Notes: generated from the sequence alone by a model not told the origin. Numbered from the stretch's first letter, positions 14,444 through 22,254 are shown. The stretch: 40,895 bases of DNA from an uncultured Eubacterium sp. (GCA_947090545.1 CAMUPC010000009.1:1-40895); one strand, 5' to 3'. Program-made: numbers and translations.

Positions 14444-15325
14444 TTGCATTTTACGGGAAGGACATGGAGGCCGCCTTATGAGGCGCATTCCGTCATTATC
14501 CAGGCGACTGCTGGGTGTACTTATCAAAAATGCCGTTTCTGTAGCCTATACAAAGACGAGTGTTTTCGTATGTCCCCGTTAGAGGAGTTCGAGCAGGACT
14601 TGGCGGAGATCAAAAGCTATCAGCCTTATGCAAGGCGCATCTTCTGGACGGGGGCAAACCCGTTTGCCATGAGCTATGAAAACCTGAAACTCCGTGCGCT
14701 TACGGTACGGGATTACCTCATAAAATGCCAGACAATGGCGATGTTTGCAAGCATCCGGGATATCAGGGACAAGGAAGTGTGGCAGCTTAAGAAGCTCAGG
14801 GCGATGGGAATCAATGGGCTGACCATCGGGACGGAGAGCGGTGACGATAGCACGCTTGAACTGGCGGGCAAAGGGTACACGGCGGCTGATATACTGGAGC
14901 AGTGCCGGAAGCTGGACGAGGCGGGGATCGAATATTATTTCGTCTATATGGCAGGGCTTGCAGGGAAAGGCAGGGGATACTGGAATGCGGTAAACAGCGC
15001 GGAGCTGTTTAACCAGCTCAACCCTTATTTTATTTCCGTGGATTCCCTTACGCTGTTCCCGGAAACGGAGCTGTACCACATGGAACAGGAAGGGAAATTT
15101 GCCCCTGCCGGGGAGAAGGAACGCTTGGAGGAACTGCGGGTGTTCATCAAAAATTTGCAGATAAGGACACACCTGTTTGCCAATTCCAGTTCAAATTTTT
15201 ACCCGGTCACCGCCTATCTGCCGAAGGAGAGGGAGTTTGTGGCAAGTGAATTGCAGCACGTCATGGATACGGTAAGCGAGGAGGAAATGGCGGAATACCG
15301 CAGGAACTTGAAGTCTTTAGGATAA
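14444..15325 (+). CDS. Radical SAM protein with CX4CX2C cluster motif (paralogue 2)
   Basis: A 293-residue relative of the preceding gene. It has the same start (TGRTWRPPYEAHS), the same unusual cysteine spacing in TAGCTYQKCRFCSLY, and matching segments GANPFAMSYENLKLRA, INGLTIGTESGDDSTLELAGKGYTAADILEQC and YYFVYMAGLAGKGRG. It starts at TTG 14444 with a very strong AGGAGGTGAT. The pair probably arose by tandem duplication and may act in sequence or as a heteromer. Substrate unknown. Confidence 0.85.
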   Translation: MHFTGRTWRPPYEAHSVIIQATAGCTYQKCRFCSLYKDECFRMSPLEEFEQDLAEIKSYQPYARRIFWTGANPFAMSYENLKLRALTVRDYLIKCQTMAMFASIRDIRDKEVWQLKKLRAMGINGLTIGTESGDDSTLELAGKGYTAADILEQCRKLDEAGIEYYFVYMAGLAGKGRGYWNAVNSAELFNQLNPYFISVDSLTLFPETELYHMEQEGKFAPAGEKERLEELRVFIKNLQIRTHLFANSSSNFYPVTAYLPKEREFVASELQHVMDTVSEEEMAEYRRNLKSLG

Positions 15326-15340
15326 CAGAATTCAAGTTCC
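15303..15340. terminator. Inverted repeat across the stop of radical SAM paralogue 2
   Basis: GGAACTTGAA (15303-15312) is the perfect complement of TTCAAGTTCC (15331-15340), with an 18-nt loop containing the TAA. There is no U-tract. It lies between two convergent units and may end or stabilise the message. Confidence 0.4.
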
Positions 15341-15395
15341 AATATTCTGGCTGCTTCTGAAAAAAACGGCTGCCCTGGTTCAGGAAGGGAGATTT

Positions 15396-16406
15396 TCAAA
15401 CTGCCTGCTTTTTTCGCCGGGCAGAAAGCAAAACATACAGTGCAAACCATGCGGTACAGTGAATCGCAAGAATACCAGTATCTTTTACCGCCGTTTCTAT
15501 ATTCCCGGCGGATAGGGCGCTGATGCCTTCAAAGGCAGGCTGGGATGGAACGATATTGCACAGGACTGCCAGTGGCCCGCTTACCCCGGCCAGAGCGCAT
15601 AAAAGAGGGACAGCCAGAAACAGCAGCATGACAATCTTGATATAGACTACTCCGATCATCATGCCCTCGGAAAACTTTCCGATCAACAGGCCGATCAACG
15701 CTGCCACAAAGGATGACAGCACGATCAATGCCAGCATAAGCCCAAAATACTGCAAGGACAACCGAAAACAGATACACGCGGTCACTATGGATGACAGGCT
15801 TCCAAACAGGAACCCCACCACTACCTTCTGAAAAATATACTGGCTGGGCGTCATGGGCAGTATCTCATTGACGAAAGCTACGCCATCCTCTTTTTCGGAA
15901 ATGATGTTCATGGCGTTGAACGTACAGCCCATAAACATAGCGACAATCAGCACAGCAGGGATAAAGATGTCTTGCAGGCGTTCCATAATGTCCGGGCGTT
16001 CCAATGTCTGGATGTCTGCCTTGGCCGCTGCTTCCCGCTGTTCATAAAGAGAGGGAAGAGTCGCCGCCGCCTGCCGGAAAATATCCAACTCGTCCCCGCT
16101 GACCGCGGTTTTGAGGCTGTCACCGTCTGCCCTCACGCCGATCACATTGGTGGACGGTTCGTTGATGGCGTCGGCGAGTTCTTCCTGTGCCCCATAAGCT
16201 GTTACCGGCCCATACCGCTTGAGCCATGTGATTGTCTGCGGGGACAGATCGTTTTCCAGCACCCCAAAGTGCAGTTCCCCCAGGCTGGACATATCAATGG
16301 AACCCATGAAATTCAGCGCGACAGCCACCAAAATAGGGAGCAGAAAGGACATCAGGCAGAATTTATCCCGCAGAACGCTTTTCATTTGGTAGGTTAATCC
16401 TTTCAT
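15396..16406 (-). CDS. ABC-2 type transporter permease (second permease)
   Basis: A 336-residue membrane protein. One helix near residues 16-35 is followed by an external region of about 130 residues and then five or so helices (IFIPAVLIVAMFMGCTFNAMN, VVVGFLFGSLSSIVTACICF, ALIVLSSFVAALIGLLIG, IVMLLFLAVPLLCALAG and a C-terminal one). The NIISEKEDGVAFVNEILPMTPSQYI segment is typical of ABC-2 exporters. Its ribosome site is GGAGGGG just before ATG 16406, 3 bp after the first permease stops. It likely forms a heterodimeric export channel with the product of 16410-17402; substrate unknown. Confidence 0.85.
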   Translation of the reverse strand: MKGLTYQMKSVLRDKFCLMSFLLPILVAVALNFMGSIDMSSLGELHFGVLENDLSPQTITWLKRYGPVTAYGAQEELADAINEPSTNVIGVRADGDSLKTAVSGDELDIFRQAAATLPSLYEQREAAAKADIQTLERPDIMERLQDIFIPAVLIVAMFMGCTFNAMNIISEKEDGVAFVNEILPMTPSQYIFQKVVVGFLFGSLSSIVTACICFRLSLQYFGLMLALIVLSSFVAALIGLLIGKFSEGMMIGVVYIKIVMLLFLAVPLLCALAGVSGPLAVLCNIVPSQPAFEGISALSAGNIETAVKDTGILAIHCTAWFALYVLLSARRKKQAV

Positions 16407-16409
16407 GCC

Positions 16410-17402
16410 TTACCCCTCCTTTCCGATTTCCCGATAAAACGCAAGCCGCACCGCCAGGAACAGCAGCACGATCGTACCGACAGCGCCAGCGTAATAGACT
16501 GGCGGGATGGCAGTTCCAAAATAGGCGTTTTTCAGCCCCATGTAAACATGATAGAACGGATGATTATTGATCCAGTCAAATTTGATCGATGTATTGGCGC
16601 ACAAAAATACAGGTGTTGCGGCAAAAATGGCAATGGCGAGATAAGCCAGTGTAAATTGCCGGAAGTCTTTTAGCAGCAGGGCGCAGAGCAATCCCACCAG
16701 TGCCATCATCAGCGACAGGATGGCTGTCTGAAGCAGGACGGCAGGCAGCACCGCCATCCCATCTGCAAGACCCGTATTCAGCAGGGTGAGCAGTACCGCA
16801 AATACCAGGTCGGAGAGCAGGAACACCGCCAGCTTGGACAGCAGGAACAAGTCTTTCCGCAGCGGGAGGATAGCGTGGATGCGGATCACGCCCATGCCTT
16901 TTTCCTTGAACAGCACAGCGGCAATCCCCAAAAAACCTACAGCGGCTAACTCAAAAAACAGCAGTTCACAGGTGATCTCTTTCCGGGCTTTCTGTTCGGG
17001 TGTGTTTGTGCCAAGCACCTGCGGGGGATGGCTTGCCAAAGGCTGCAACAGGGACAGGGCGTAATCCGCCCGGTGGTGGTCGATGTGTTCCGCACCTGGG
17101 TAAAGCACCACCCGCACATCCCCGGCGCTGGCGTCCAGCCCCACGCCGTTGGCATCGGACAGCAGGGCGGCGTCCATAGCCTCCATTGACGGAACGGCAT
17201 GTACCAGGGCTGATTTTGATGCCTGTGTTTCCGCAGGGTCATACAGATACACATTGTATGGCGCCATCTGCATCAAGCGGATATAGCCCAGGTTCACATA
17301 GGCAGTATAAAGAGCCAGAAAACCGATCGCCATCAGGAAGAACTTCCCCGATGCCAGCATCCGGCAGTCTTTTTTGAACAGAGCGCAAAAGCCTTTTCCC
17401 AT
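16410..17402 (-). CDS. ABC-2 type transporter permease (first permease)
   Basis: About 330 residues: an N-terminal helix (KFFLMAIGFLALYTAYVNLGY), an external region, then several helices from residue 150 on (LLFFELAAVGFLGIAAVLF, LAVFLLSDLVFAVLLTLL, LLQTAILSLMMALVGLLCALLL, LAYLAIAIFAATPVFL and a C-terminal one). I chose ATG 17402, which shares one base with the ATPase stop (TGATG) and has GGAGG 8 bp upstream; a TTG three bases earlier is in frame but less likely. Partner of the second permease. Confidence 0.85.
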   Translation of the reverse strand: MGKGFCALFKKDCRMLASGKFFLMAIGFLALYTAYVNLGYIRLMQMAPYNVYLYDPAETQASKSALVHAVPSMEAMDAALLSDANGVGLDASAGDVRVVLYPGAEHIDHHRADYALSLLQPLASHPPQVLGTNTPEQKARKEITCELLFFELAAVGFLGIAAVLFKEKGMGVIRIHAILPLRKDLFLLSKLAVFLLSDLVFAVLLTLLNTGLADGMAVLPAVLLQTAILSLMMALVGLLCALLLKDFRQFTLAYLAIAIFAATPVFLCANTSIKFDWINNHPFYHVYMGLKNAYFGTAIPPVYYAGAVGTIVLLFLAVRLAFYREIGKEG

Positions 17403-18250
17403 CAAGACAGCCTCCTTCCCGTGTACTGGATGAACATATCTTCCAGTGTCGGTTCCTGGGAGTGGATGCTGATGATTTCATCATGGGCAAAGGGAATGCC
17501 CGCTTCCAGTTCCCGAGTTTCTATGGTTTTTGACTCCCGCTGTCCCTGGTACAGATAGTCGATGGCAACCCGGTGATTGCTGTTTTTCTCCTTCAGGCGC
17601 TTGGGCGTATCCAGAGCCACCAGGTTTCCGTTGGAGATAAACGCCACCCGGTCGCAGAGGAGGTCGGCGTCCATCATGTTGTGGGTCGTAACAAAAACGG
17701 TCGTTCCCTTTTCGCGCTCCTGCCCGATGATTTTTCGGAACAATACCGCGCCGGAGGGGTCAAGGCCGCTGGTCGGTTCGTCCAGGAACAGCAGCCGGGG
17801 GTTGCTCACCAGCGCCCGCGCCATGCTCACCCTCTGGCGCATTCCCTTGGAGTAAGAGGACACCGGCTTTTTCAGAAAGTCCGGCTTAAACTCCAGCGTG
17901 TCCAACAGCTCCTCTGCATCCCGCCGCTGCTTTTTTGGATAGAACGAGGCGAAATAATTCAGATTGTCCACAGCGCTCAAATTGGCGTACAGATAGGGAA
18001 ACTCAAAGAGGACTCCAATCTTTTGGAAAAACTCCTGCCCGTGGGCGGCTGAGATGTCCTGCCCAAACAGGGAGACGTTCCCACCGTGGCACTTCAAAAT
18101 CCCAGTGAGTATTTTCTGCGTTGTAGACTTTCCAGAGCCGTTTGGCCCCAGAAAGCCGAAAATCTCCCCGTCCTCCACGGTGAAGTCCATGCCATGGAGC
18201 GCCTGCTTGTCTTTGCCGTAGGAGAACGTCAGGTTCTTGACCTCAATCAT
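17402..18250 (-). CDS. ABC transporter ATP-binding protein
   Basis: A 282-residue ATPase of the DrrA/NatA exporter type. Walker A is GPNGSGKST near residues 34-42, the signature is SYSKGMRQRVSMARAL near 133, Walker B is LLFLDEPTSGLDPSG near 154, and the switch histidine is in VTTHNM. It drives the two permeases encoded downstream. Its ATG overlaps the stop of the preceding 50-aa gene by ATGA. The C-terminal 70 residues (after RLKEKNSNHR) resemble the accessory tail found in exporter ATPases. Confidence 0.95.
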   Translation of the reverse strand: MIEVKNLTFSYGKDKQALHGMDFTVEDGEIFGFLGPNGSGKSTTQKILTGILKCHGGNVSLFGQDISAAHGQEFFQKIGVLFEFPYLYANLSAVDNLNYFASFYPKKQRRDAEELLDTLEFKPDFLKKPVSSYSKGMRQRVSMARALVSNPRLLFLDEPTSGLDPSGAVLFRKIIGQEREKGTTVFVTTHNMMDADLLCDRVAFISNGNLVALDTPKRLKEKNSNHRVAIDYLYQGQRESKTIETRELEAGIPFAHDEIISIHSQEPTLEDMFIQYTGRRLS

Positions 18251-18399
18251 TCGTCATCACCCCACTTTCTGCGCTGATCCTTTTTCTGCTCCTGCCGGCG
18301 CCTGCTCCACCACTTCATAAACCTGATCTTGAAAGGGATGGAGAGGATCATCACCGCCACGATTACTAACCACCAGTACCATGCGAAACCTAAGAACAT
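18247..18399 (-). CDS. 50-aa membrane protein leading the ABC operon
   Basis: MFLGFAWYWWLVIVAVMILS opens the peptide: one tryptophan-rich membrane helix (about residues 4-22), then a strongly basic tail (KWWSRRRQEQKKDQRRKW) ending in GDDE. AAGGAGGG lies 6 bp before the ATG at 18399, and its stop overlaps the ATPase ATG (ATGA), so it is clearly translated as part of the operon. It is not a member of a family I recognise. It could be a transporter subunit, a regulator of the exporter, or a peptide linking it to a sensor kinase. Confidence 0.75.
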   Translation of the reverse strand: MFLGFAWYWWLVIVAVMILSIPFKIRFMKWWSRRRQEQKKDQRRKWGDDE

Positions 18400-18438
18400 A
18401 AAAAACCCTCCTTATTTGCTGCCTCCAGTTCTTTCTGG

Positions 18439-18467
18439 AAATAATTTGGAGGCATGTGGATTGTCAA
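18439..18467 (-). promoter_or_regulatory. Promoter of the ABC-2 operon
   Basis: Read on the - strand: TTGACA (18467-18462), 17-bp spacer, TTATTT (18444-18439). A tandem-repeat activator box lies about 30 bp upstream (18498-18541). The surrounding TGGATTGTCAACACTTTT (18457-18474) is identical to 37292-37309. Confidence 0.6.
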
Positions 18468-18497
18468 CACTTTTGATAAGGAGAGTTTAGGGATGCG

Positions 18498-18541
18498 GTG
18501 TGAAGTTGGTGTGAGGCGGCTGTGAGATCCGTGTGAAATTT
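18498..18541. promoter_or_regulatory. Response-regulator box: four direct repeats at 11-bp spacing
   Basis: GTGTGA, GTGTGA, CTGTGA and GTGTGA start at 18498, 18509, 18520 and 18531, exactly 11 bp apart. Direct hexamers one helical turn apart are typical of OmpR/PhoB-type response regulators. The box is upstream of the ABC-2 promoter on the - strand. No two-component genes are in the window. Confidence 0.65.
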
Positions 18542-18588
18542 TTCATAATTGTTGTCATGAATAGCCTGCAAGAATGCTTGTTTTTGGA

Positions 18589-18617
18589 TTGCAATTTTCA
18601 AGCAGGTATGCTATGCT
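18589..18617 (+). promoter_or_regulatory. Promoter of the FliD-C-like gene
   Basis: TTGCAA (18589-18594), 17-bp spacer, TATGCT (18612-18617). The leader then has CTGACAG-AGGC-CTGTCAG (18640-18657), and ATATGGA/TCCATAT (18666-18681) followed by TTTTATT, a compact stem that could reduce read-through. Confidence 0.55.
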
Positions 18618-18704
18618 TATACATAATAAAAGTTTTACGCTGACAGAGGCCTGTCAGATGTCAGGATATGGAAGTCCATATTTTTATTCAAAGGAGTGAT
18701 GACA

Positions 18705-19862
18705 ATGAATGTAAACCAAAGTTTTTTCGGCGGAACAGGCAATACTAATTTTTTCGCGGACTATGCCAGCATTAGAAGCGGCAGTTACCGGAAGCTTTTA
18801 AAAGCTTATTACGGTAAAAACAATTCAGATACGGCATCATCTGCTACGAAAAGCAACAGCAGCAACGTGCTTGACCGGATTCTTGAGGAGAAAAAGAATC
18901 CAAAGGTTTCCAAGCAGGCGAGCGAGGCAAATTCCAAGCTGACGTCAGCAATACCGTCCTTGGCGAGTACTGTAAAAACATTGCAGAAGGACGCAACATA
19001 TACGGCTTCGGAAGATGGCAGCAAGAGTGCACAGGACAAGGTGGTTTCCGCACTGAAGGCTTATGTGACAGAATATAACGATGTTGTAAGCGCGGCGAAG
19101 AAGTCCACATTGTCAAATAAGACATCGCATGTTGCAAGCATGATGAAGAGCACGGCTGCGAATGCTGATAAGCTTAAGGAAATCGGGATTTCCGTCAATG
19201 CAAACGGTACGCTTCAATTTATTGAGGGCCAGGCAAAGAAGGCAGATATCTCTAAGGTACAGGATTTGTTTTCAAGCGAAAACAGCATGAGCTATGGCTC
19301 TACTGTTTTATCCCGTTTGCAGTTTGCAGGCACTGCTACCAGTACTTCAAGCAGTACGAACAAGGAAGATACCGTAAATACCGTTTCCAGCGCCGCTTCC
19401 TTTAAGGCAGACAGCAAAACGCTTGCATCGGATGAGCTGTATGAAAAAGTAAAGGATGAAAATGGCAAGGAAACGTATGATATTGATAAGATTTTTTCAA
19501 CAGCAAAGAGTTTTGTCAACAATTACAACGCGATGTTTGATGCTGCAAAATCCAGCACAAATTCCGGCGTAGCAACGAATCTGTCTTATATTAAGCAGAA
19601 AACAGAGAAAAACAAGGAAGCGCTGGCACAGTTTGGGATTACGCTGGATGCGAATAACAAAATGAAGATTGACGAGGACACATTTAAAAAAGCAGATATG
19701 TCCAATGTGCAGAAGTTTTTCAAAGACTATGGCTCTTCTGTTGCCACGAATGCTTCACTGGTAGACCATTATCTGACTTCGATGGCAAAAAATGCCAATG
19801 GTTATACGTCTGCTGGGACTTATAATGTACAGGGAGCTTCTAAGTTTAACGATTTTATTTAA
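18705..19862 (+). CDS. Protein with two FliD-C-like repeats, no flagellar context
   Basis: A 385-residue hydrophilic protein. Two related segments are visible. Residues about 116-207 run SALKAYVTEYNDVVSAAKKS to LKEIGISVNANGTLQF and KADISKVQDLF; residues about 267-362 run AKSFVNNYNAMFDAAKSS to LAQFGITLDANNKMKI and KADMSNVQKFF. This helical pattern with (I/F)GI(S/T)xxxNxxxxI resembles the C-terminal domain of the flagellar cap FliD. The N-terminal FliD part and any signal peptide are missing, and no flagellar genes are nearby. ATG 18705 is 8 bp after AAAGGAG; GTG 18696 and ATG 18699 overlap or crowd that site. Function unknown; a surface or assembly role is only a guess. Confidence 0.7.
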   Translation: MNVNQSFFGGTGNTNFFADYASIRSGSYRKLLKAYYGKNNSDTASSATKSNSSNVLDRILEEKKNPKVSKQASEANSKLTSAIPSLASTVKTLQKDATYTASEDGSKSAQDKVVSALKAYVTEYNDVVSAAKKSTLSNKTSHVASMMKSTAANADKLKEIGISVNANGTLQFIEGQAKKADISKVQDLFSSENSMSYGSTVLSRLQFAGTATSTSSSTNKEDTVNTVSSAASFKADSKTLASDELYEKVKDENGKETYDIDKIFSTAKSFVNNYNAMFDAAKSSTNSGVATNLSYIKQKTEKNKEALAQFGITLDANNKMKIDEDTFKKADMSNVQKFFKDYGSSVATNASLVDHYLTSMAKNANGYTSAGTYNVQGASKFNDFI

Positions 19863-19970
19863 TGAATGTATATTTGTTTCCAGATACCACAGCGCCATTG
19901 ATGTTTTCGCTGGGAGAATAGTTCCCGTTTTGCGAAATAGAGCCAAAAAGAAATATAGAATGCGACAGAT

Positions 19971-20000
19971 AAAAAAGGTAACCGTTAGGTTACCTTTTTT
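19971..20000. terminator. Bidirectional terminator
   Basis: AAAAAA-GGTAACC-GTTA-GGTTACC-TTTTTT. It serves the FliD-C-like gene on the + strand and the Rpn-like gene on the - strand. Confidence 0.85.
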
Positions 20001-20018
20001 GTTCGGGAAAAACAGAGC

Positions 20019-21029
20019 CTACTTCGCTGCAAGCTCATAAAGCTCGTCAATAGATTTTCCGGGATTTTGAAAGACGATGTTGTAAACAAAACGAAGGTCG
20101 TTTGGTTCCGATTCCAACTCGTCAGCAATAACAGACAACGGCTTGTTTTTTATACATTTTTTCTGGATTAGTGACAGAAGATCCATAAGCTTTGTTTTTT
20201 GGGTAACTTGTTGGGTAACTTGTTGAGTAACCTGCTGAGTTACTTGTTGAGTAACCTGCTGAGTTACTTCTTCAGTCGCTATTTCAACTTTCTTTTTCAC
20301 TTCCCGGTCTACAGCTTCTTTCAGCTTCCTGTCAAATTTTTCCTGTACAATTTCCATAACAATATCGTCCATACTGTTAACCTCCTTAAAAATTTTTTGA
20401 TTCGCCCGCATAATGGTAGTGATTACCGACTGGTACAGTTTATTTTCTGGATGATCCAGATAGTCTGTAATCAAATCCTGCGCACTGACCGTATCCAGTT
20501 TATTTGTCAGGCTTTTCAGCCACAGGTTTTTTTGTTTGGATAATTTTTTCGTAACGATGATCTGGATCGGCAGGAAATCTCCATGCACCAGATAGATGCC
20601 TGGCTCCATCTTTTCCAGCGAATAATGCCGCTCTTGCTTAAGGTGCCGAATCAGGCTCTTTGGGCAGGCTCCTGTCACAAAGGTGATGGTCAGTTCCTGG
20701 ATCGGGATGCTGTTTGCCAGCGGAACGTCCGCTTTATAAAAGCAGGTATAGCCGTATACCTTATAAAAATCGTCCACACTTAGGGAATCGTCTGGGCTTT
20801 TGTATTCAATAATGTTGTATTTTCTGAATATTTTCCCGATGTTCTTTTTGATAGGCGCGCTCGTTTCCTTTTTGATGACCAGCACGTCGATTTCCATAGG
20901 GTTTGTGCCAAGCTGGTGCTCGCTTTCAAATTCCAGGTTATCGGCATCTTCCGCCAGTTCGATTTGGATGTCTGCAAAAAATGCAGGGTGCCAGTATGTT
21001 TTGTCTGTTTCTGTTTTCTTTTGCTCCAT
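20019..21029 (-). CDS. Rpn/PD-(D/E)XK-like protein with VTQQ repeat
   Basis: A 336-residue protein with the layout of Clostridia Rpn-like or transposase-associated proteins. The N-terminal restriction-fold-like part has NPMEIDVLVIKK and NIIEYKSPDD (residues about 42-80), where D48 and E74xK76 fit a D...ExK nuclease core. A helical middle follows, then a charged coiled coil, five VTQQ tetrapeptides (about residues 253-276), and a C-terminal region with LSVIADELESEPNDLRFVYNIV. DNA cleavage or recombination promotion is possible but unproved. AAGGAGG precedes the ATG at 21029, and this ribosome site lies in a 10-bp inverted repeat. Confidence 0.7.
   Translation of the reverse strand: MEQKKTETDKTYWHPAFFADIQIELAEDADNLEFESEHQLGTNPMEIDVLVIKKETSAPIKKNIGKIFRKYNIIEYKSPDDSLSVDDFYKVYGYTCFYKADVPLANSIPIQELTITFVTGACPKSLIRHLKQERHYSLEKMEPGIYLVHGDFLPIQIIVTKKLSKQKNLWLKSLTNKLDTVSAQDLITDYLDHPENKLYQSVITTIMRANQKIFKEVNSMDDIVMEIVQEKFDRKLKEAVDREVKKKVEIATEEVTQQVTQQVTQQVTQQVTQQVTQKTKLMDLLSLIQKKCIKNKPLSVIADELESEPNDLRFVYNIVFQNPGKSIDELYELAAK
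20197..20268 (-). repeat. 12-bp in-frame tandem repeat coding for VTQQ
   Basis: On the - strand, GTAACTCAGCAG and GTTACTCAACAA alternate, followed by two GTTACCCAACAA-like units, about six in all. They encode (VTQQ)5-VTQK. Unit alternation suggests growth in 24-bp steps; the copy number may vary between strains. Confidence 0.85.
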
Positions 21030-21030
21030 A

Positions 21031-21067
21031 GAAAACCTCCTTTTTGCTTGATTGGCAGGAGGTTTTC
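21031..21067 (-). promoter_or_regulatory. Inverted repeat hiding the ribosome site of the Rpn-like gene
   Basis: GAAAACCTCC and GGAGGTTTTC form a perfect 10-bp stem with a 17-nt loop. On the - strand the 3' side contains the AGGAGG ribosome site and ends next to the ATG, so a folded mRNA would block initiation. Confidence 0.6.
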
Positions 21068-21195
21068 TTGTTTGTCAGAAAATCCCCTGCTTGTGATTGG
21101 ATAAAAGCATGAATTTTCTGAATGGGTATGAAGTGGTACCCTTGTATGAGTGTGGTTAGATTATAAAGAAACGATAGAAAATTTGCTTTTTTGTA

Positions 21196-21224
21196 TTTTA
21201 ACATAGGGAGTTGTGACAGTGCAA
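21196..21224 (-). promoter_or_regulatory. Putative promoter of the Rpn-like gene
   Basis: On the - strand: TTGCAC (21224-21219), 17-bp spacer, TTAAAA (21201-21196). It gives a leader of about 160 nt containing the ribosome-site hairpin. Confidence 0.4.
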
Positions 21225-21242
21225 TAAGAATTTTTGTTTTTT

Positions 21243-21513
21243 GATGGAGGGAGTTGGCTGGGGGACGCTGGAGGGAGGGGAGAGGGGCTGGCGTCATGTT
21301 CCTATTCCAGAATGTAAGGAGCCCTAAGCATTCTGCGCTACATTGCGGCTGCGTCCGGGCGCGGCACCTAGTTCGCCCTTGCTTCGCAAGAAGCTAAAGG
21401 CTGCCGCTTGGCTTCGCCCCTGGTTTTATTCAGCAGAATGCTAAGGGCTCCTAACATTCTTCCAACGTCACAGGACGCCAGCCCCTCTCCCCTCCCTCCG
21501 GCTGGTTTTCGCG
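21243..21513. repeat. Palindromic element B, left arm
   Basis: It is the inverse of the right arm at 21869-22136 over nearly its whole length. Within the arm, 21270-21295 and 21474-21499 are a perfect 26-bp inverted repeat. A second stem (CCAGAATGTAAGGAGCCC with its partner near 21433-21462) and a small CTTGC-TTC-GCAAG loop are nested inside. The outer edge is G-rich with several runs of three to five G (21250-21288). No gene is present. Confidence 0.9.
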
Positions 21514-21868
21514 AGCTCCAAGCAAAATAAACTATAGTTAACATCTTAGAAAAGAGGAGGGGAATAAAACATACGATACATTTTTTTCAGCTTATAAATC
21601 GAGGATTTTTTGTCTGTTAAGCTGCTTGCAATGCTGCCTAATATGCTCAATTCAGTGTGAAGAAAGATGGTTGCGCCAGTCGGATACCATTTAAACTGCT
21701 TTTTAAGCGAAATAAACTCAAGCGAATGGGAGAACGAAAGCAAAAACTAACAAGAACTAACGAAAATACACTACATATACTACATACACTACATACACTA
21801 CATCCACTGCGTACACAACATAATCCCCAGGTACAATGCAGCACTTTGCCATTACTGCCGTAGCACTT
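21514..21868. repeat. Centre of element B with a 9-bp tandem repeat
   Basis: About 355 bp between the arms with no convincing gene. It holds five 9-bp units of the CACTACATA type (21769-21813). The 51-bp array of element A is absent, so the centres differ while the arms are shared. A 68-residue open frame crossing the 9-bp repeat lacks a ribosome site. Confidence 0.8.
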
Positions 21869-22136
21869 GGGAAAACCAGCCGGGAAAGGGGATTGGCGTG
21901 CCCGGATGGTGGCTTTGGAAGAATATTTAGAAGCACTTAGCATTCTGCTGAATAACCCAGGGGCGAAGCCAAGCGGCAGCCTTTAGCTTCTTGCGAAGCA
22001 AGGGCGAACTAGGTGCCGCGCCCGGACGCAGCCGCAATGTACCCGCAGAATGCTTAGTGCTTCTTAATATTCTGGAACGGACACCAGCCGGGCACGCCAA
22101 TCCCCTTTCCCAGCGTCCCCCTCCCAACTCCCCCCA
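21869..22136. repeat. Palindromic element B, right arm
   Basis: 21882-21905 and 22088-22111 are a perfect 24-bp inverted repeat. Inside are AGAATATTTAGAAGCACT with its partner AGTGCTTCTTAATATTCT, and a terminal CTTGC-GAA-GCAAG loop. The arm aligns with 493-740 of element A with many differences, most of which keep pairing. A C-rich and then A-rich edge follows before the BMP operon promoter. Confidence 0.9.
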
Positions 22137-22225
22137 AAAAAAATCACAACAGTACCTTCTGCACAAAAAACACCCCCAAAAACTGTATAATTTCCACAAA
22201 CTTATCTATAACCCCATATTTCCGC

Positions 22226-22254
22226 TTTACATTCATTATAACTTGTGCTATATA
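22226..22254 (+). promoter_or_regulatory. Promoter of the nucleoside ABC operon
   Basis: TTTACA (22226-22231), 17-bp spacer, TATATA (22249-22254). The predicted start near 22261 lies at the operator-like sequence. Confidence 0.65.

Noticed and set aside
18640..18690. Riboswitch upstream of the FliD-C-like gene
   Set aside because: Only two small stems are present; no known aptamer pattern is recognised.
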